Source: JBMOLK01 sp049325575 (GTDB taxonomy: Bacteria; Bacillota; Clostridia; Acetivibrionales; Acetivibrionaceae). From it: a DNA stretch of 24,780 nt. The notes under the pieces were generated by a model. That model was not told the DNA's origin, searched no databases, and was given only the letters and a program-made list of their open reading frames with translations. A program made the position numbers and the translations under genes. Shown here piece after piece: positions 1 to 7,710 of this stretch. The stretch is taken from contig JBMOLK010000010.1 of NCBI GenBank assembly GCA_049325575.1, positions 1 through 24,780 of the forward strand, in the 5' to 3' direction. Position 1 is the first letter of the stretch. Each line of letters starts with the position of its first letter.

Positions 1-345
1 GGTCTGCTTATCCTGGTAATATCTCAATGAAAGCTTCTGCAAATGCTCATAAACCTGCACCCTCATGTCCGCAACCAACTGCCAGGCAGCCAAATGGCTT
101 AAGTACCTGTAAAGGTAAGTAAAAACTGCTCTTCCCACATAAACAAGAACCAATATAACTGCAATACTCTGTATTTTTGACGGCATTTTGCTATCCTGGC
201 CTTTTGACAAAACATCTACCAGTTCTCTAATCTTCCAAGGCGTAACAAGATTAAGAGCTGTTATTGCAATTAAACTGATACCGGTTATTATGAGCAGCCA
301 CCAATATGGCTTAGCTTTTTTCAAAAGTCTAAAGAAATTCTTCAT
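1..345 (-). CDS. ABC exporter, N-terminal part (partial, cut by window edge)
   Basis: The first 115 codons of a minus-strand gene run off the left edge with no stop. The protein starts MKNFFRLLKKAKPYWWLL and has a hydrophobic helix at about residues 14-35 and another at about 60-80. It then reads YRYLSHLAAWQLVADMRVQ and LQKLSLRYYQ. This is the usual start of the transmembrane domain of an ABC exporter (type 1, six helices followed by an ATPase domain). The ATPase part lies outside the window, so the substrate cannot be guessed. The ATG is preceded by AGGTG about 7 nt upstream. The gene lies 89 nt downstream of fabZ on the same strand and could be co-transcribed with it. The family call is fairly safe. 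Confidence 0.8.
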   Translation of the reverse strand, partial: MKNFFRLLKKAKPYWWLLIITGISLIAITALNLVTPWKIRELVDVLSKGQDSKMPSKIQSIAVILVLVYVGRAVFTYLYRYLSHLAAWQLVADMRVQVYEHLQKLSLRYYQDKQT

Positions 346-434
346 TAACTGCACCTGCACTCTCTCTGCCTAAAACTTAAGATCCTTAATCCGATGGATC
401 ATATATAAATAATATGCCCGCCATGGGCCCAAAT

Positions 435-869
435 TTATTTATTAACCTGGACCATTGCAAATTTAATCTCTCCCTCTGCTGCAGCCTGACCGTCCACAGT
501 GGCTTTAACCCTTGTTTTGACAACGCCCATCTTATTTACCAGTATTTCAGCTTCCAACTTCAGTGTATCACCGGGAGCAACCTGCTTTTTAAACTTCATT
601 GACTCGATTGATGCAAGTACTCCAAGCTTTCCTTCATTACTGCCGGCTATACCGGCTGCTATGCCTGCTGTCTGTGCAAGTGCTTCAACAATAAGCACTC
701 CCGGCATTATTGGCAGCTTTGGAAAATGGCCCTCAAAGAAGGATTCGTTGGCTGTCACGTTCTTAATACCCACAGCTTTCCTGCCGGAATCAATTTCAAT
801 AATCCTGTCAACAAGCAGGAAAGGATACCTATGAGGAATAGTTTTTCTTATATCAATATTATTTAGCAT
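435..869 (-). CDS. fabZ: 3-hydroxyacyl-[acyl-carrier-protein] dehydratase FabZ
   Basis: FabZ removes water from beta-hydroxyacyl-ACP in the elongation cycle of type II fatty acid synthesis in the cytosol. The 144-residue product has the normal family length and the hot-dog fold signature. HRYPFLLVDR lies at 13-22, and GHFPKLPIMPGVLIVEALAQ carries the catalytic pair His48 and Glu62, spaced 14 apart as in known FabZ enzymes. An upstream in-frame ATG would add 13 residues (MDLFGIDISLEVY). I chose the start at 869 because GGAGG sits about 6 nt before it and the product then begins MLNNIDIRK, as homologues do. The gene stands alone, without other fab genes. An extended -10 element lies about 65 nt upstream. 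Confidence 0.95.
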   Translation of the reverse strand: MLNNIDIRKTIPHRYPFLLVDRIIEIDSGRKAVGIKNVTANESFFEGHFPKLPIMPGVLIVEALAQTAGIAAGIAGSNEGKLGVLASIESMKFKKQVAPGDTLKLEAEILVNKMGVVKTRVKATVDGQAAAEGEIKFAMVQVNK

Positions 870-934
870 ATATACCTCCAATGAAATATCAATTCCAAAG
901 AGATCCAACCGTAAAAAGAAAACTCATGAAAACA

Positions 935-943
935 ATTATAACA
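935..943 (-). promoter_or_regulatory. Extended -10 promoter element for fabZ
   Basis: On the minus strand the bases read TGTTATAAT, a perfect TATAAT with the TG of an extended -10. No good -35 box is seen at the right distance, which is common for extended -10 promoters. The predicted start site leaves a leader of about 60 nt before fabZ. No FapR-like operator was recognised. Confidence 0.5.
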
Positions 944-990
944 TGGATTTCCAGATATGTGAAAGAACAAGTTTTGCCTAGACATTACTT

Positions 991-1014
991 TAAACTTTTT
1001 ACATGTAAAGTTTA
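991..1014. repeat. 8-bp inverted repeat between divergent promoters
   Basis: TAAACTTT and AAAGTTTA are perfect inverted arms around an 8-nt centre, TTACATGT. The repeat lies between the minus-strand promoter of fabZ and the plus-strand promoter of the gene at 1160. It could be a regulator binding site serving both, or chance in AT-rich DNA. There is no T-run, so it is not a terminator. Confidence 0.35.
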
Positions 1015-1030
1015 TCCAGTCCAATTTTAA

Positions 1031-1060
1031 TTGACAAAGAGTAACTTAAGCAATTATAAT
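1031..1060 (+). promoter_or_regulatory. Sigma-A type promoter for the 131-residue protein gene
   Basis: A perfect TTGACA at 1031-1036 and a perfect TATAAT at 1055-1060 are separated by 18 bp. Transcription would start near 1067, giving a leader of about 93 nt before the TTG start codon. Confidence 0.75.
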
Positions 1061-1159
1061 AAAACTATCAGCAACGTTCCTAAAATCTTTTTAATTGTAT
1101 GTTATTACCTTTTGTAATTTCTTTAATTTTATCAATACACACCTAAGGAGTGAGTCATA

Positions 1160-1555
1160 TTGAAGGACATAATGGTAGATCAATTCCAATTTACAGTTGG
1201 AGAGCTTCTGGTAAGAAATAAAAGCATACTGGATCAAATCACAAAGTTCCAAGACTCAAACGGCAGGGTAAACCGTGGGATTGTTAAGTCCGTTACTCAG
1301 TGCGGATGCGTTAAAATCCATGCGAAGAAACAAAACTACGCAGCGGACACCGATTTCGAAGATATCCGTAATTCAATGAAGACTCACCTGGAAGGGAAAC
1401 TGTGTGATAACTGTAGAGACCTTATAGAAAAGGATATTGGAAGGAACCTTTTTTACCTGGCTTCAATATGCAATACACTTGACCTGAATCTTTACGATAT
1501 AATAATTAAGGAACTTGAGAGAATTAAAATGCTTGGAAAATATAATCTAAGATAA
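1160..1555 (+). CDS. Conserved clostridial Cys-rich protein of unknown function
   Basis: The 131-residue product is soluble with no signal peptide. I recognise the general family from clostridial genomes but know no function for it. It has a CGC motif (Cys48, Cys50), a CDNC motif (Cys82, Cys85) and nearby histidines (54, 76), which together could bind a metal. The C-terminal part, LFYLASICNTLDLNLYDII followed by KELERIKMLGKY, resembles the last helices of MazG-like all-alpha nucleotide pyrophosphohydrolases. The acidic metal-binding set of that family is not clear here. The start is probably TTG at 1160 with AAGGAG 9 nt upstream. An ATG four codons later has only a weaker, close site. The gene is monocistronic, between its own promoter and a terminator. 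Confidence 0.8.
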   Translation: MKDIMVDQFQFTVGELLVRNKSILDQITKFQDSNGRVNRGIVKSVTQCGCVKIHAKKQNYAADTDFEDIRNSMKTHLEGKLCDNCRDLIEKDIGRNLFYLASICNTLDLNLYDIIIKELERIKMLGKYNLR

Positions 1556-1559
1556 ATAA

Positions 1560-1586
1560 AGAGCTGGTATTTAAAGTACCGGCTCT
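1560..1586. terminator. Bidirectional terminator between the 131-residue gene and disA
   Basis: A 10-bp stem with one G-T pair, AGAGCTGGTA against TACCGGCTCT, closes a 7-nt loop. It is followed by TGTTATTT on the plus strand and TTATTTAT on the minus strand. It sits between two convergent genes and probably ends both transcripts. Confidence 0.75.
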
Positions 1587-1626
1587 TGTTATTTGATCTG
1601 CTTTAAGCAGACCGAAAGCACTATAT

Positions 1627-2706
1627 TTACAGCCTTCTTGTATCCAGGAACAGCTGCTCCTGAACCCTTCTTAATCCCTCTTTTATAAGCCTTGACCTAA
1701 CTTCACCAATTCCTTCAACATCATCAAGATCTTCGATAGATGCATTTAAAATTCCCTGAAAGTTTAGGAATTTATCTACCAAATTCTTTATAACAGTTAT
1801 TGGAACCCTCGGAACTTTGCTTAAAAGTCTATAGCCCCTTGGATATACCGCTGTCTCAAATGCGTTTGTCCCGCAGTTGTGCCCCATTATACGGCATATA
1901 TTTACAGTATCCATGAGTTCATCATAGGAAAGCGCCCTTAATTTCTCCTGAATTTCCGCTGAAGAATCGTCTACTTGCTCAATATAGTCCTCAATAATCA
2001 GGAGTTCATCCGTATCAATATTTGCTAGAAGTTCATCCAGCTGCATACTTATGAGCCTGCCCTCATTGCCCAACTCACAGATGTACCTTTCTATTTCTGT
2101 TGCAACTCTTATTACCATCTCTGTTCTTTGAATGACAAAAGCCACATCATCTAATGTTACAATATCTTCAAACTCAAGAACGCTTAAATTATTTATTGCC
2201 GCTTCCAGTACGGATCTGTACTTTTCTAAAGTCTGCAGTGCCTGATTGGCTTTGGTTAGGATAGTTGGGGTGTCTCTTAAAATATATTTAGTTGCTCCTT
2301 TAAAAAGAGTAATCACATTTCTCCTTTGCGAAATACTGATAACTATTTCTCCTGTCTGCTTTGCCACCCTATGGGCAGATTTGTGCCTGGTACCCGTCTC
2401 ATCGGTGGGAATACCCGGATCTGGAATAAGCAGTGCATTTGCACATATTATTCTCTTAAGATCCTTGCTTAACACTATGGCTCCATCCATCTTGGCAAGC
2501 TCATAAAGATGTGCCGGTGAATATTCCTTATTAATAGAGAACCCTCCGTCCACAAGACTCATAACCTCCTGGGAGTCACCAATAACAATCAGAGCCCCTG
2601 TTCTAGCTTTAAGAATATTCTCCAGTCCCTCTCTCAAAGATGTTCCTGGAGCTATAATCCTTAGCACTTCCAGCATTTCTTCATTCTTTACCTTATCGTT
2701 GCTCAT
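1627..2706 (-). CDS. disA: DNA integrity scanning diadenylate cyclase DisA
   Basis: DisA makes the second messenger c-di-AMP from two ATP, and its activity falls when it meets branched DNA. The 359-residue product is the usual length. It has an N-terminal DAC domain (about 10-140) with the DGA motif at 74-76 (KMDGAIVLS) and a GTRHK motif at 105-109. A central helical spine follows, then a C-terminal HhH DNA-binding domain ending in DDVEGIGEVRSRLIKEGLRR. The usual RHR motif reads RHK here. I place the start at 2706, since GGAGGG is about 6-7 nt upstream. An adjacent ATG at 2709 is possible, and a longer form from 2742 is unlikely. It lies 39 nt after radA and is probably co-transcribed with it. 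Confidence 0.96.
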   Translation of the reverse strand: MSNDKVKNEEMLEVLRIIAPGTSLREGLENILKARTGALIVIGDSQEVMSLVDGGFSINKEYSPAHLYELAKMDGAIVLSKDLKRIICANALLIPDPGIPTDETGTRHKSAHRVAKQTGEIVISISQRRNVITLFKGATKYILRDTPTILTKANQALQTLEKYRSVLEAAINNLSVLEFEDIVTLDDVAFVIQRTEMVIRVATEIERYICELGNEGRLISMQLDELLANIDTDELLIIEDYIEQVDDSSAEIQEKLRALSYDELMDTVNICRIMGHNCGTNAFETAVYPRGYRLLSKVPRVPITVIKNLVDKFLNFQGILNASIEDLDDVEGIGEVRSRLIKEGLRRVQEQLFLDTRRL

Positions 2707-2745
2707 CATATACCCTCCGGTAAGGAATATCTCTCTATACAAATT

Positions 2746-4110
2746 TTACAGGAGTATACTAAGAGCCTCCTGTACATTTTCCACAGCTTTGATATTTATA
2801 TTATTGACTTCTTTCATCTGCTTGATAACCTTCATATTTCCCGAAGGAACCACGCAGCTCTTAAAGCCGATTCTCATAGCTTCCATTATCCTTTTATCTA
2901 TCTGGTTTACTGCCCTGACTTCTCCAGTCAGGCCAACTTCGCCTATTAATACAGTATCAATATCAACCGGACTATTTCTGAAGCTGGATGCAATAGCAGT
3001 AATAATCCCCAGATCACAAGCGGGTTCATCAATCTTTAAACCGCCCACAACATTTACATATGCGTCAAAGTTATGAAGCTGCATACCTACCCTTTTTTCA
3101 AGAACAGCCATTAGAAGTGTAATTCTGTTATAATCAATACCTGTTGCCATCCTTCTTGGCATTCCGAAGCTGGTGGGGCATACAAGTGCCTGTATTTCTA
3201 TGAGCATTGGACGGGTACCTTCAAGACTTGATACCACCACAGAACCTGGAACATTTTCAGGCCTTCCGGATATCATTATGGCAGAAGGGTTATCCACCTC
3301 AACAAGCCCTACATCCTTCATCTCAAATATGCCAATCTCATTGGTTGAACCGAATCTGTTCTTAACGGCCCTTAAAACCCTGTAGCTTAAATGTCTTTCC
3401 CCCTCAAAATACAGAACAGTATCCACCATGTGCTCCAATACTCTGGGTCCGGCTATTGCCCCCTCTTTTGTCACATGTCCTACAATAATTATTGCTATGT
3501 TGGATGTTTTTGCAATTCTCATGAGGCCGGCAGTAATATCCCTTACCTGGCTGACACTTCCCGGAGCAGCAGACAATTCGTCATTAAACATTGTCTGTAT
3601 TGAATCAACAATGATAAGGTCGGGAACTTCACTCTGGCTTAAGGCCTGTATTACCTTAAAATTTGTCTCTGATACCATTAAAAGGTTCTGGTTTTTTACA
3701 TTTAATCTATCGGCTCTTATCTTGATTTGCTTTATAGATTCCTCTCCGGAAATATATAAAATTTTTGAATTAACCTTTATTTTATCGCATATCTGCAGCA
3801 AGAGAGTAGACTTACCTATCCCCGGGTCTCCTCCCACCAGGACCAGGGAGCCCTTTACAATTCCCCCGCCCAGAACCCGGTCCATCTCTTTCATACCCGT
3901 CAAATATCTTTCTTCTCTTTCTATTTGGATATCGTTGATATTAATAGGCTTTACCTTGCTTAAAACAGCATCTGCACTAATTTTATTCTTTGGTTCCTGG
4001 ACTTCTTCAACAAAAGAATTCCACTGGCTGCAGGCCGGACACTTACCCAGCCACCCTCTGCTTTCATAACCGCATTCCTGACATACAAAAAATGATTTCT
4101 GCTTTGGCAT
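2746..4110 (-). CDS. radA: DNA repair protein RadA
   Basis: RadA is a RecA-like hexameric ATPase that helps branch migration and the processing of recombination intermediates. The 454-residue product shows all family parts. A C4 zinc finger lies at Cys10, 13, 24 and 27 (CQECGYESRGWLGKCPAC). The Walker A motif GGDPGIGKST is at 93-102, the RadA-specific KNRFG at 250-254, and a Lon-protease-like C-terminal domain follows without a protease role. AGGAG lies 6 nt before the ATG. A promoter inside the 3' end of the preceding GH15 gene and a GAAC-N4-GTTC palindrome 25 nt before the start suggest its own, possibly damage-linked, control. disA follows on the same strand. Confidence 0.97.
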   Translation of the reverse strand: MPKQKSFFVCQECGYESRGWLGKCPACSQWNSFVEEVQEPKNKISADAVLSKVKPININDIQIEREERYLTGMKEMDRVLGGGIVKGSLVLVGGDPGIGKSTLLLQICDKIKVNSKILYISGEESIKQIKIRADRLNVKNQNLLMVSETNFKVIQALSQSEVPDLIIVDSIQTMFNDELSAAPGSVSQVRDITAGLMRIAKTSNIAIIIVGHVTKEGAIAGPRVLEHMVDTVLYFEGERHLSYRVLRAVKNRFGSTNEIGIFEMKDVGLVEVDNPSAIMISGRPENVPGSVVVSSLEGTRPMLIEIQALVCPTSFGMPRRMATGIDYNRITLLMAVLEKRVGMQLHNFDAYVNVVGGLKIDEPACDLGIITAIASSFRNSPVDIDTVLIGEVGLTGEVRAVNQIDKRIMEAMRIGFKSCVVPSGNMKVIKQMKEVNNINIKAVENVQEALSILL

Positions 4111-4134
4111 TCATTTCTCCTATCTAAAGACATA

Positions 4135-4146
4135 GAACTATAGTTC
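4135..4146. promoter_or_regulatory. Possible LexA (SOS) box upstream of radA
   Basis: GAACTATAGTTC is a perfect 12-bp palindrome of the form GAAC-N4-GTTC, which is the core of Gram-positive LexA boxes. It lies 24 nt before the radA start codon, just downstream of the predicted transcription start. The outer bases are A and A rather than the C and G of the Bacillus consensus, and the inner bases do not follow that consensus, so the call is tentative. Confidence 0.45.
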
Positions 4147-4163
4147 ATTATCTAAATGTTTAC

Positions 4164-6098
4164 TTACATAATACCTGCCTCTTTAAATTTGGCAAGAACC
4201 AATACGAACATGGCATGAGACCATGTCAATGGAATTACCCAGCAGGGCTCTCCATTATCCCTGCTTACCTGTTCAGGCAGCAAACCCAGTCCGGTACGGG
4301 ATTTAACCGCCCATTCAAAATAATCCCTAGCTTTATTATATTCTTTTGTTTCAATATAATATAGGGCCACCCATAGGGTGGTAAGAACCCATGGATTTCC
4401 ACCAATATAGTTGTCATTTTCATATCTTTTTATCCCGCCTGCAGGGTGTGAAGTAAGAACCCTTTCTATGGCTTCCACCGTACTCTTTACCCTTTGATCG
4501 GAAACATCAAATACTTCAAATGGAATGGACACACCAAGCAGGCTTATGTCAACAGTCCAATCTTCCAGTGTAACATCCCTGTAGTAGCCTTTTTCATTAA
4601 CCTTTATTACGGTTGTGTGCTGTGAATGCTCACTACCCCAAGGGTTTAGCTTTGTTCTCACACTTCTTATAAAGCGGTTTGCCTGGGGCTTCCAAAGATT
4701 TTTTTCCATAGAGGCCTTGATGCTTGAAGCAGCTTTTTCCCACTTCTCTATCAACTCCTTTGAGCCATTAAGAATCCTCGCCGCCTCAACACCAGCTCTA
4801 ATTCCGCCGTAAACCGCTGCACAGGAATAGGTATGCTCCCCTACTCTTTCCTCCCATAAATCATAGCTTGGTTTGGGAAGTCCCGTATCATCATCTATAA
4901 AATCAACTAAAAATTCAACACCTCTTTTTATACTGTCCCACATTCTTTCAAGAAAGTCCTTATCCTTTGTTACTTCATAGTGTCTTAACATCCCCCATAT
5001 AAGCGTACCTGTTTCATCCACCTGCATTCCCCATGAAGGCGCAAGGTTTCCATCCATATGATACCTTTGCTGCCATGATCCGTCCTCGTCCTGGGTCATC
5101 ACTGCCCATTCATAAAACTTATCCACTGTCATTGTAAGGCCAGAGGCATCCAGTGCACCGGTAATGAAAGCAGCGTCCCTTCCCCAGCAGTATGCATAAC
5201 GGCCGCACCTGGTGAATCCCTCATCTATCTCTGCAGAAGCCAGAAGTCCTCCTGTCTCTTTATCCGACATCAGCTTAAAGACCAGAAGTGATCTTTTGTA
5301 TAAATCATCAATAATCTTATCTCCCGTAGTCAGCTGTCTGGCATTCTTCAAAAAGTCCAACCAGTATGTACTGGTATTGGATTGTTCTTTATCTACATTT
5401 AAGGTCTTACAGACTCTAACCAGCTCCTTAACTCCTTTTAGGGTACTTGAAGCGCAAATAAACAGATTAAACTTTTTCTTATCGCCAGGCTTGATTTTCC
5501 CTATCTTCCATGACAGCGCTCCATCCCTCATCATTCCTATGCTGTCATAACCATTGAGTTCAGTGTATCTGGCACAGTCAAAAGCATTATTGCCCAGTTG
5601 AAATTGAAATACTTCCATGTCAGATGAAATTGAAATGTAGTAATCATGCCTGTAATGAATTAAAGCATCTACATTAAAATCAAATAAAGTACTTCTAAGC
5701 TCGGGAGTTGTTGTAACAGCAGATGAATACTGGATAAATCCCAAGTCTGCCTCATTCTGTCCTGTGTTCTCTATTGTATAACTTCTAACCATAATATCCT
5801 TATCATATAAAACAAAATCCAATTGTTCTACCTTAAGTCCTCTGCCCTGATCCTCACAAACTGTCTTTAATATATTAGTATCCTCTATATAAAATTGACT
5901 GTGCCGCCAATTGTCTTCATTAAGCCAGGTAGTGCTGTTTTTTTGTTCGGTAAAAAAAACTCCTGTAACCAATCGCTCAATATGCTGCGGATAATCAATA
6001 TGCGGCCAGAACAGTCTCACCAGTTCCCCATTTCTAGTCAAGCATCCAAGCATACTGGAATTTCCAATAATTGCATCATTTAAGTATGTTTTTGTCAT
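4164..6098 (-). CDS. GH15 family glucoamylase-like glycoside hydrolase, cytosolic
   Basis: Family GH15 enzymes release glucose from the non-reducing ends of alpha-glucans by inversion, though some members act on dextran or trehalose. The 644-residue product has an N-terminal beta-sandwich domain (about 1-250) and an (alpha/alpha)6 barrel (about 260-640). CWGRDAAF is at 304-311. The catalytic acid lies in DLWEER (Glu416/417) and the base is Glu609 in LLPEQ, followed by PLTWSHA. There is no signal peptide, so it should act on internal glucan or imported oligosaccharides. A GGGGGT site precedes the ATG at 6098. The gene is divergent from a glycosyltransferase, and radA follows 53 nt downstream. 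The family call is firm; the substrate is not known. Confidence 0.92.
   Translation of the reverse strand: MTKTYLNDAIIGNSSMLGCLTRNGELVRLFWPHIDYPQHIERLVTGVFFTEQKNSTTWLNEDNWRHSQFYIEDTNILKTVCEDQGRGLKVEQLDFVLYDKDIMVRSYTIENTGQNEADLGFIQYSSAVTTTPELRSTLFDFNVDALIHYRHDYYISISSDMEVFQFQLGNNAFDCARYTELNGYDSIGMMRDGALSWKIGKIKPGDKKKFNLFICASSTLKGVKELVRVCKTLNVDKEQSNTSTYWLDFLKNARQLTTGDKIIDDLYKRSLLVFKLMSDKETGGLLASAEIDEGFTRCGRYAYCWGRDAAFITGALDASGLTMTVDKFYEWAVMTQDEDGSWQQRYHMDGNLAPSWGMQVDETGTLIWGMLRHYEVTKDKDFLERMWDSIKRGVEFLVDFIDDDTGLPKPSYDLWEERVGEHTYSCAAVYGGIRAGVEAARILNGSKELIEKWEKAASSIKASMEKNLWKPQANRFIRSVRTKLNPWGSEHSQHTTVIKVNEKGYYRDVTLEDWTVDISLLGVSIPFEVFDVSDQRVKSTVEAIERVLTSHPAGGIKRYENDNYIGGNPWVLTTLWVALYYIETKEYNKARDYFEWAVKSRTGLGLLPEQVSRDNGEPCWVIPLTWSHAMFVLVLAKFKEAGIM
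4168..4195 (-). promoter_or_regulatory. Promoter for radA-disA inside the 3' end of the GH15 gene
   Basis: On the minus strand TTGCCA (4195-4190) and TATTAT (4173-4168) are separated by 16 bp, each one base from consensus. The elements fall in the last codons of the GH15 gene. Transcription would start near 4161, a few bases after the GH15 stop codon, and would pass through the GAAC-N4-GTTC palindrome. Confidence 0.5.
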
Positions 6099-6384
6099 GA
6101 AAATACCCCCATAATGTACTTCACTTGTTTAAAAGCAAATTAAAATTATCCTTGAAACAAACCCGGTTAAAAACGTAATACAGACCAACAGTTGTTGGAA
6201 ACAAAAGATCATACATGAAAATGCACCCTGCGAACAGGGATCTTTGATTTTTAACTATTTAATTATAACATATTTTATAATTTTTTTATCATAAATATTT
6301 TTCCTTATTAAGTACAAAATAATAAAGATATTTGAGTCTTAAATGCAAAAGACTTAAAAAGATAAAACTATTTGGAGGAGTCAG
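6099..6384. other. Divergent intergenic region, GH15 / glycosyltransferase
   Basis: This 286-bp AT-rich stretch drives two divergent genes. It holds a 14-bp inverted repeat, CCAACAGTTGTTGG, at 6185-6198, which is operator-like. It also holds a small hairpin at 6226-6239, CCCTG and CAGGG around CGAA (UUCG in the GH15 leader RNA). Nearer the glycosyltransferase, AGTCTT and AAGACT form 6-bp inverted arms. I recognise no riboswitch and no coding sequence. Confidence 0.45.
6262..6281. promoter_or_regulatory. Back-to-back -10 elements of the GH15 and glycosyltransferase genes
   Basis: On the minus strand TGTTATAAT (6270-6262) is an extended -10 that would give the GH15 gene a leader of about 160 nt. 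On the plus strand TATAAT at 6276-6281 would give the glycosyltransferase a leader of about 100 nt. Neither has a convincing -35 box. The two elements are only 8 bp apart, so the polymerases would compete. Confidence 0.4.
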
Positions 6385-7641
6385 ATGTTATCACAATTAA
6401 ACGGTGTGATATATAATACTACACAAATTATTCAAGTGATAATATTTATCGCAGGATGCTACTTCTTTGGAATATCCATATTCGGATGGCTAAAGCGAAG
6501 GGAAAAAGACCCTAAGGAATATATTCCTCAAAAAAAGTTTGCCCTCATTGTAGCTGCTCATAACGAAGAAAAGGTTATAGCCCATATAGTGGATAGCCTA
6601 TATAAACAGAATTACCCCAGCAATCTTTTTGATGTTTTTGTTATAGCAGATAATTGTACGGACAGGACTGCCGAAATAGCAGAAGAGCATGGAGCCAAGG
6701 TCTATAAAAGATTCAACAATACTGCAAGGGGTAAAGGACATGCCCTTGAGTGGATGTTTACAAAAATATTCAATATGCAGGAAAAGTATGATGCTATAAG
6801 TGTTTTTGATGCTGATAACCTGGTAACATCAAACTATCTTTTGGAAATGAACAAACAGTTGTGCAAGGGACATAAAGTTGTCCAGGGCTATATAGACAGC
6901 AAAAATCCTTTCGACTCCTGGATTACTTGCTCATACTCCATTGCCTTTTGGCTTTCCAACAGGATATTTCAGCTTCCAAGATACTATTTGGGTTTAAGCT
7001 GCGGCCTTTGCGGCACAGGTTTTTGTATTGATGTTGATGTTTTAAAGGAAATTGGCTGGGGAGCAACCTGCCTTACAGAAGATCTAGAGTTTACAATGAA
7101 ACTGGCACTTAGCAATCAAAAGGTTGCCTGGGCACATAATGCTGTAGTATATGATGAAAAACCTCTTACCTTAAAACAGTCATGGAATCAGAGAAAACGC
7201 TGGATGCAGGGCCATGCTGATTGCGCAATCCGTTTTCTGGGACCGCTTTTTAGCAAAGCATTTAAAGAAGGTGATTTAATAGCTTTTGACTGCGCAGTAT
7301 ACTTGTTTCAACCCATAAGATTAATATTTATCGGCTTGATTACAATAATGATGTGGGTTCAAACAGTTTTTCCCCAGTCACCGTTTTTTAACCTAAGATA
7401 CGTTTTTCCGTCGCAAATCTGGTATGTATTCGTACTGCTGCAATTTTTCTACGGCCCTGCGGTAATATTGGCAGAAAAGAAATTTAATGCCAAGGTACTT
7501 CTGGCCTTTATAATCTATCCGTTTTACTGCCTCACATGGATTCCTATTACAATACAAGGCTTTTTGAGCAAGAATAATAAAGATTGGAACCATACCCACC
7601 ACTCAAGAGAAATCAGTATCAATGATCTTGAAAAGGCTTGA
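6385..7641 (+). CDS. Membrane family 2 glycosyltransferase, processive type
   Basis: The 418-residue product is a GT2 enzyme of the cellulose/hyaluronan/poly-GlcNAc synthase type. It would move sugar from a nucleotide sugar to a growing chain or lipid at the membrane. An N-terminal membrane helix (about 14-34) precedes the GT-A domain. This has VAAHNEE (56-62), DNCTDRT, the metal-binding DAD (142-144), the TED base motif (231-233) and QRKRW (269-273), the Q-x-x-R-W mark of processive enzymes. Three or so C-terminal membrane helices lie between about 303 and 395. GGAGG is 6 nt before the ATG. No PilZ domain or synthase partner gene is nearby. The sugar and product are unknown. It is followed by a strong terminator facing clpC. 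Confidence 0.88.
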   Translation: MLSQLNGVIYNTTQIIQVIIFIAGCYFFGISIFGWLKRREKDPKEYIPQKKFALIVAAHNEEKVIAHIVDSLYKQNYPSNLFDVFVIADNCTDRTAEIAEEHGAKVYKRFNNTARGKGHALEWMFTKIFNMQEKYDAISVFDADNLVTSNYLLEMNKQLCKGHKVVQGYIDSKNPFDSWITCSYSIAFWLSNRIFQLPRYYLGLSCGLCGTGFCIDVDVLKEIGWGATCLTEDLEFTMKLALSNQKVAWAHNAVVYDEKPLTLKQSWNQRKRWMQGHADCAIRFLGPLFSKAFKEGDLIAFDCAVYLFQPIRLIFIGLITIMMWVQTVFPQSPFFNLRYVFPSQIWYVFVLLQFFYGPAVILAEKKFNAKVLLAFIIYPFYCLTWIPITIQGFLSKNNKDWNHTHHSREISINDLEKA

Positions 7642-7666
7642 TTAATCAAATATAAGAATAAGGGAT

Positions 7667-7700
7667 GGTCAAACCCAACCATCCCTTATTTTGTGTGTCT
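7667..7700. terminator. Bidirectional terminator between the glycosyltransferase and clpC
   Basis: A perfect 13-bp stem, AATAAGGGATGGT with its complement, closes an 8-nt loop. It is T-rich beyond the stem on both strands (TTATTTTGTGTG on plus, TTATTCTTAT on minus). It lies between two convergent stop codons only 70 bp apart. Confidence 0.9.
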
Positions 7701-7710
7701 TAACTTTATT

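Noticed and set aside
346..434. GCCC-ATGGC-GGGC as a terminator between fabZ and the ABC gene
   Set aside because: The stem is four base pairs and the tail is mixed A/T. It is too weak to call.
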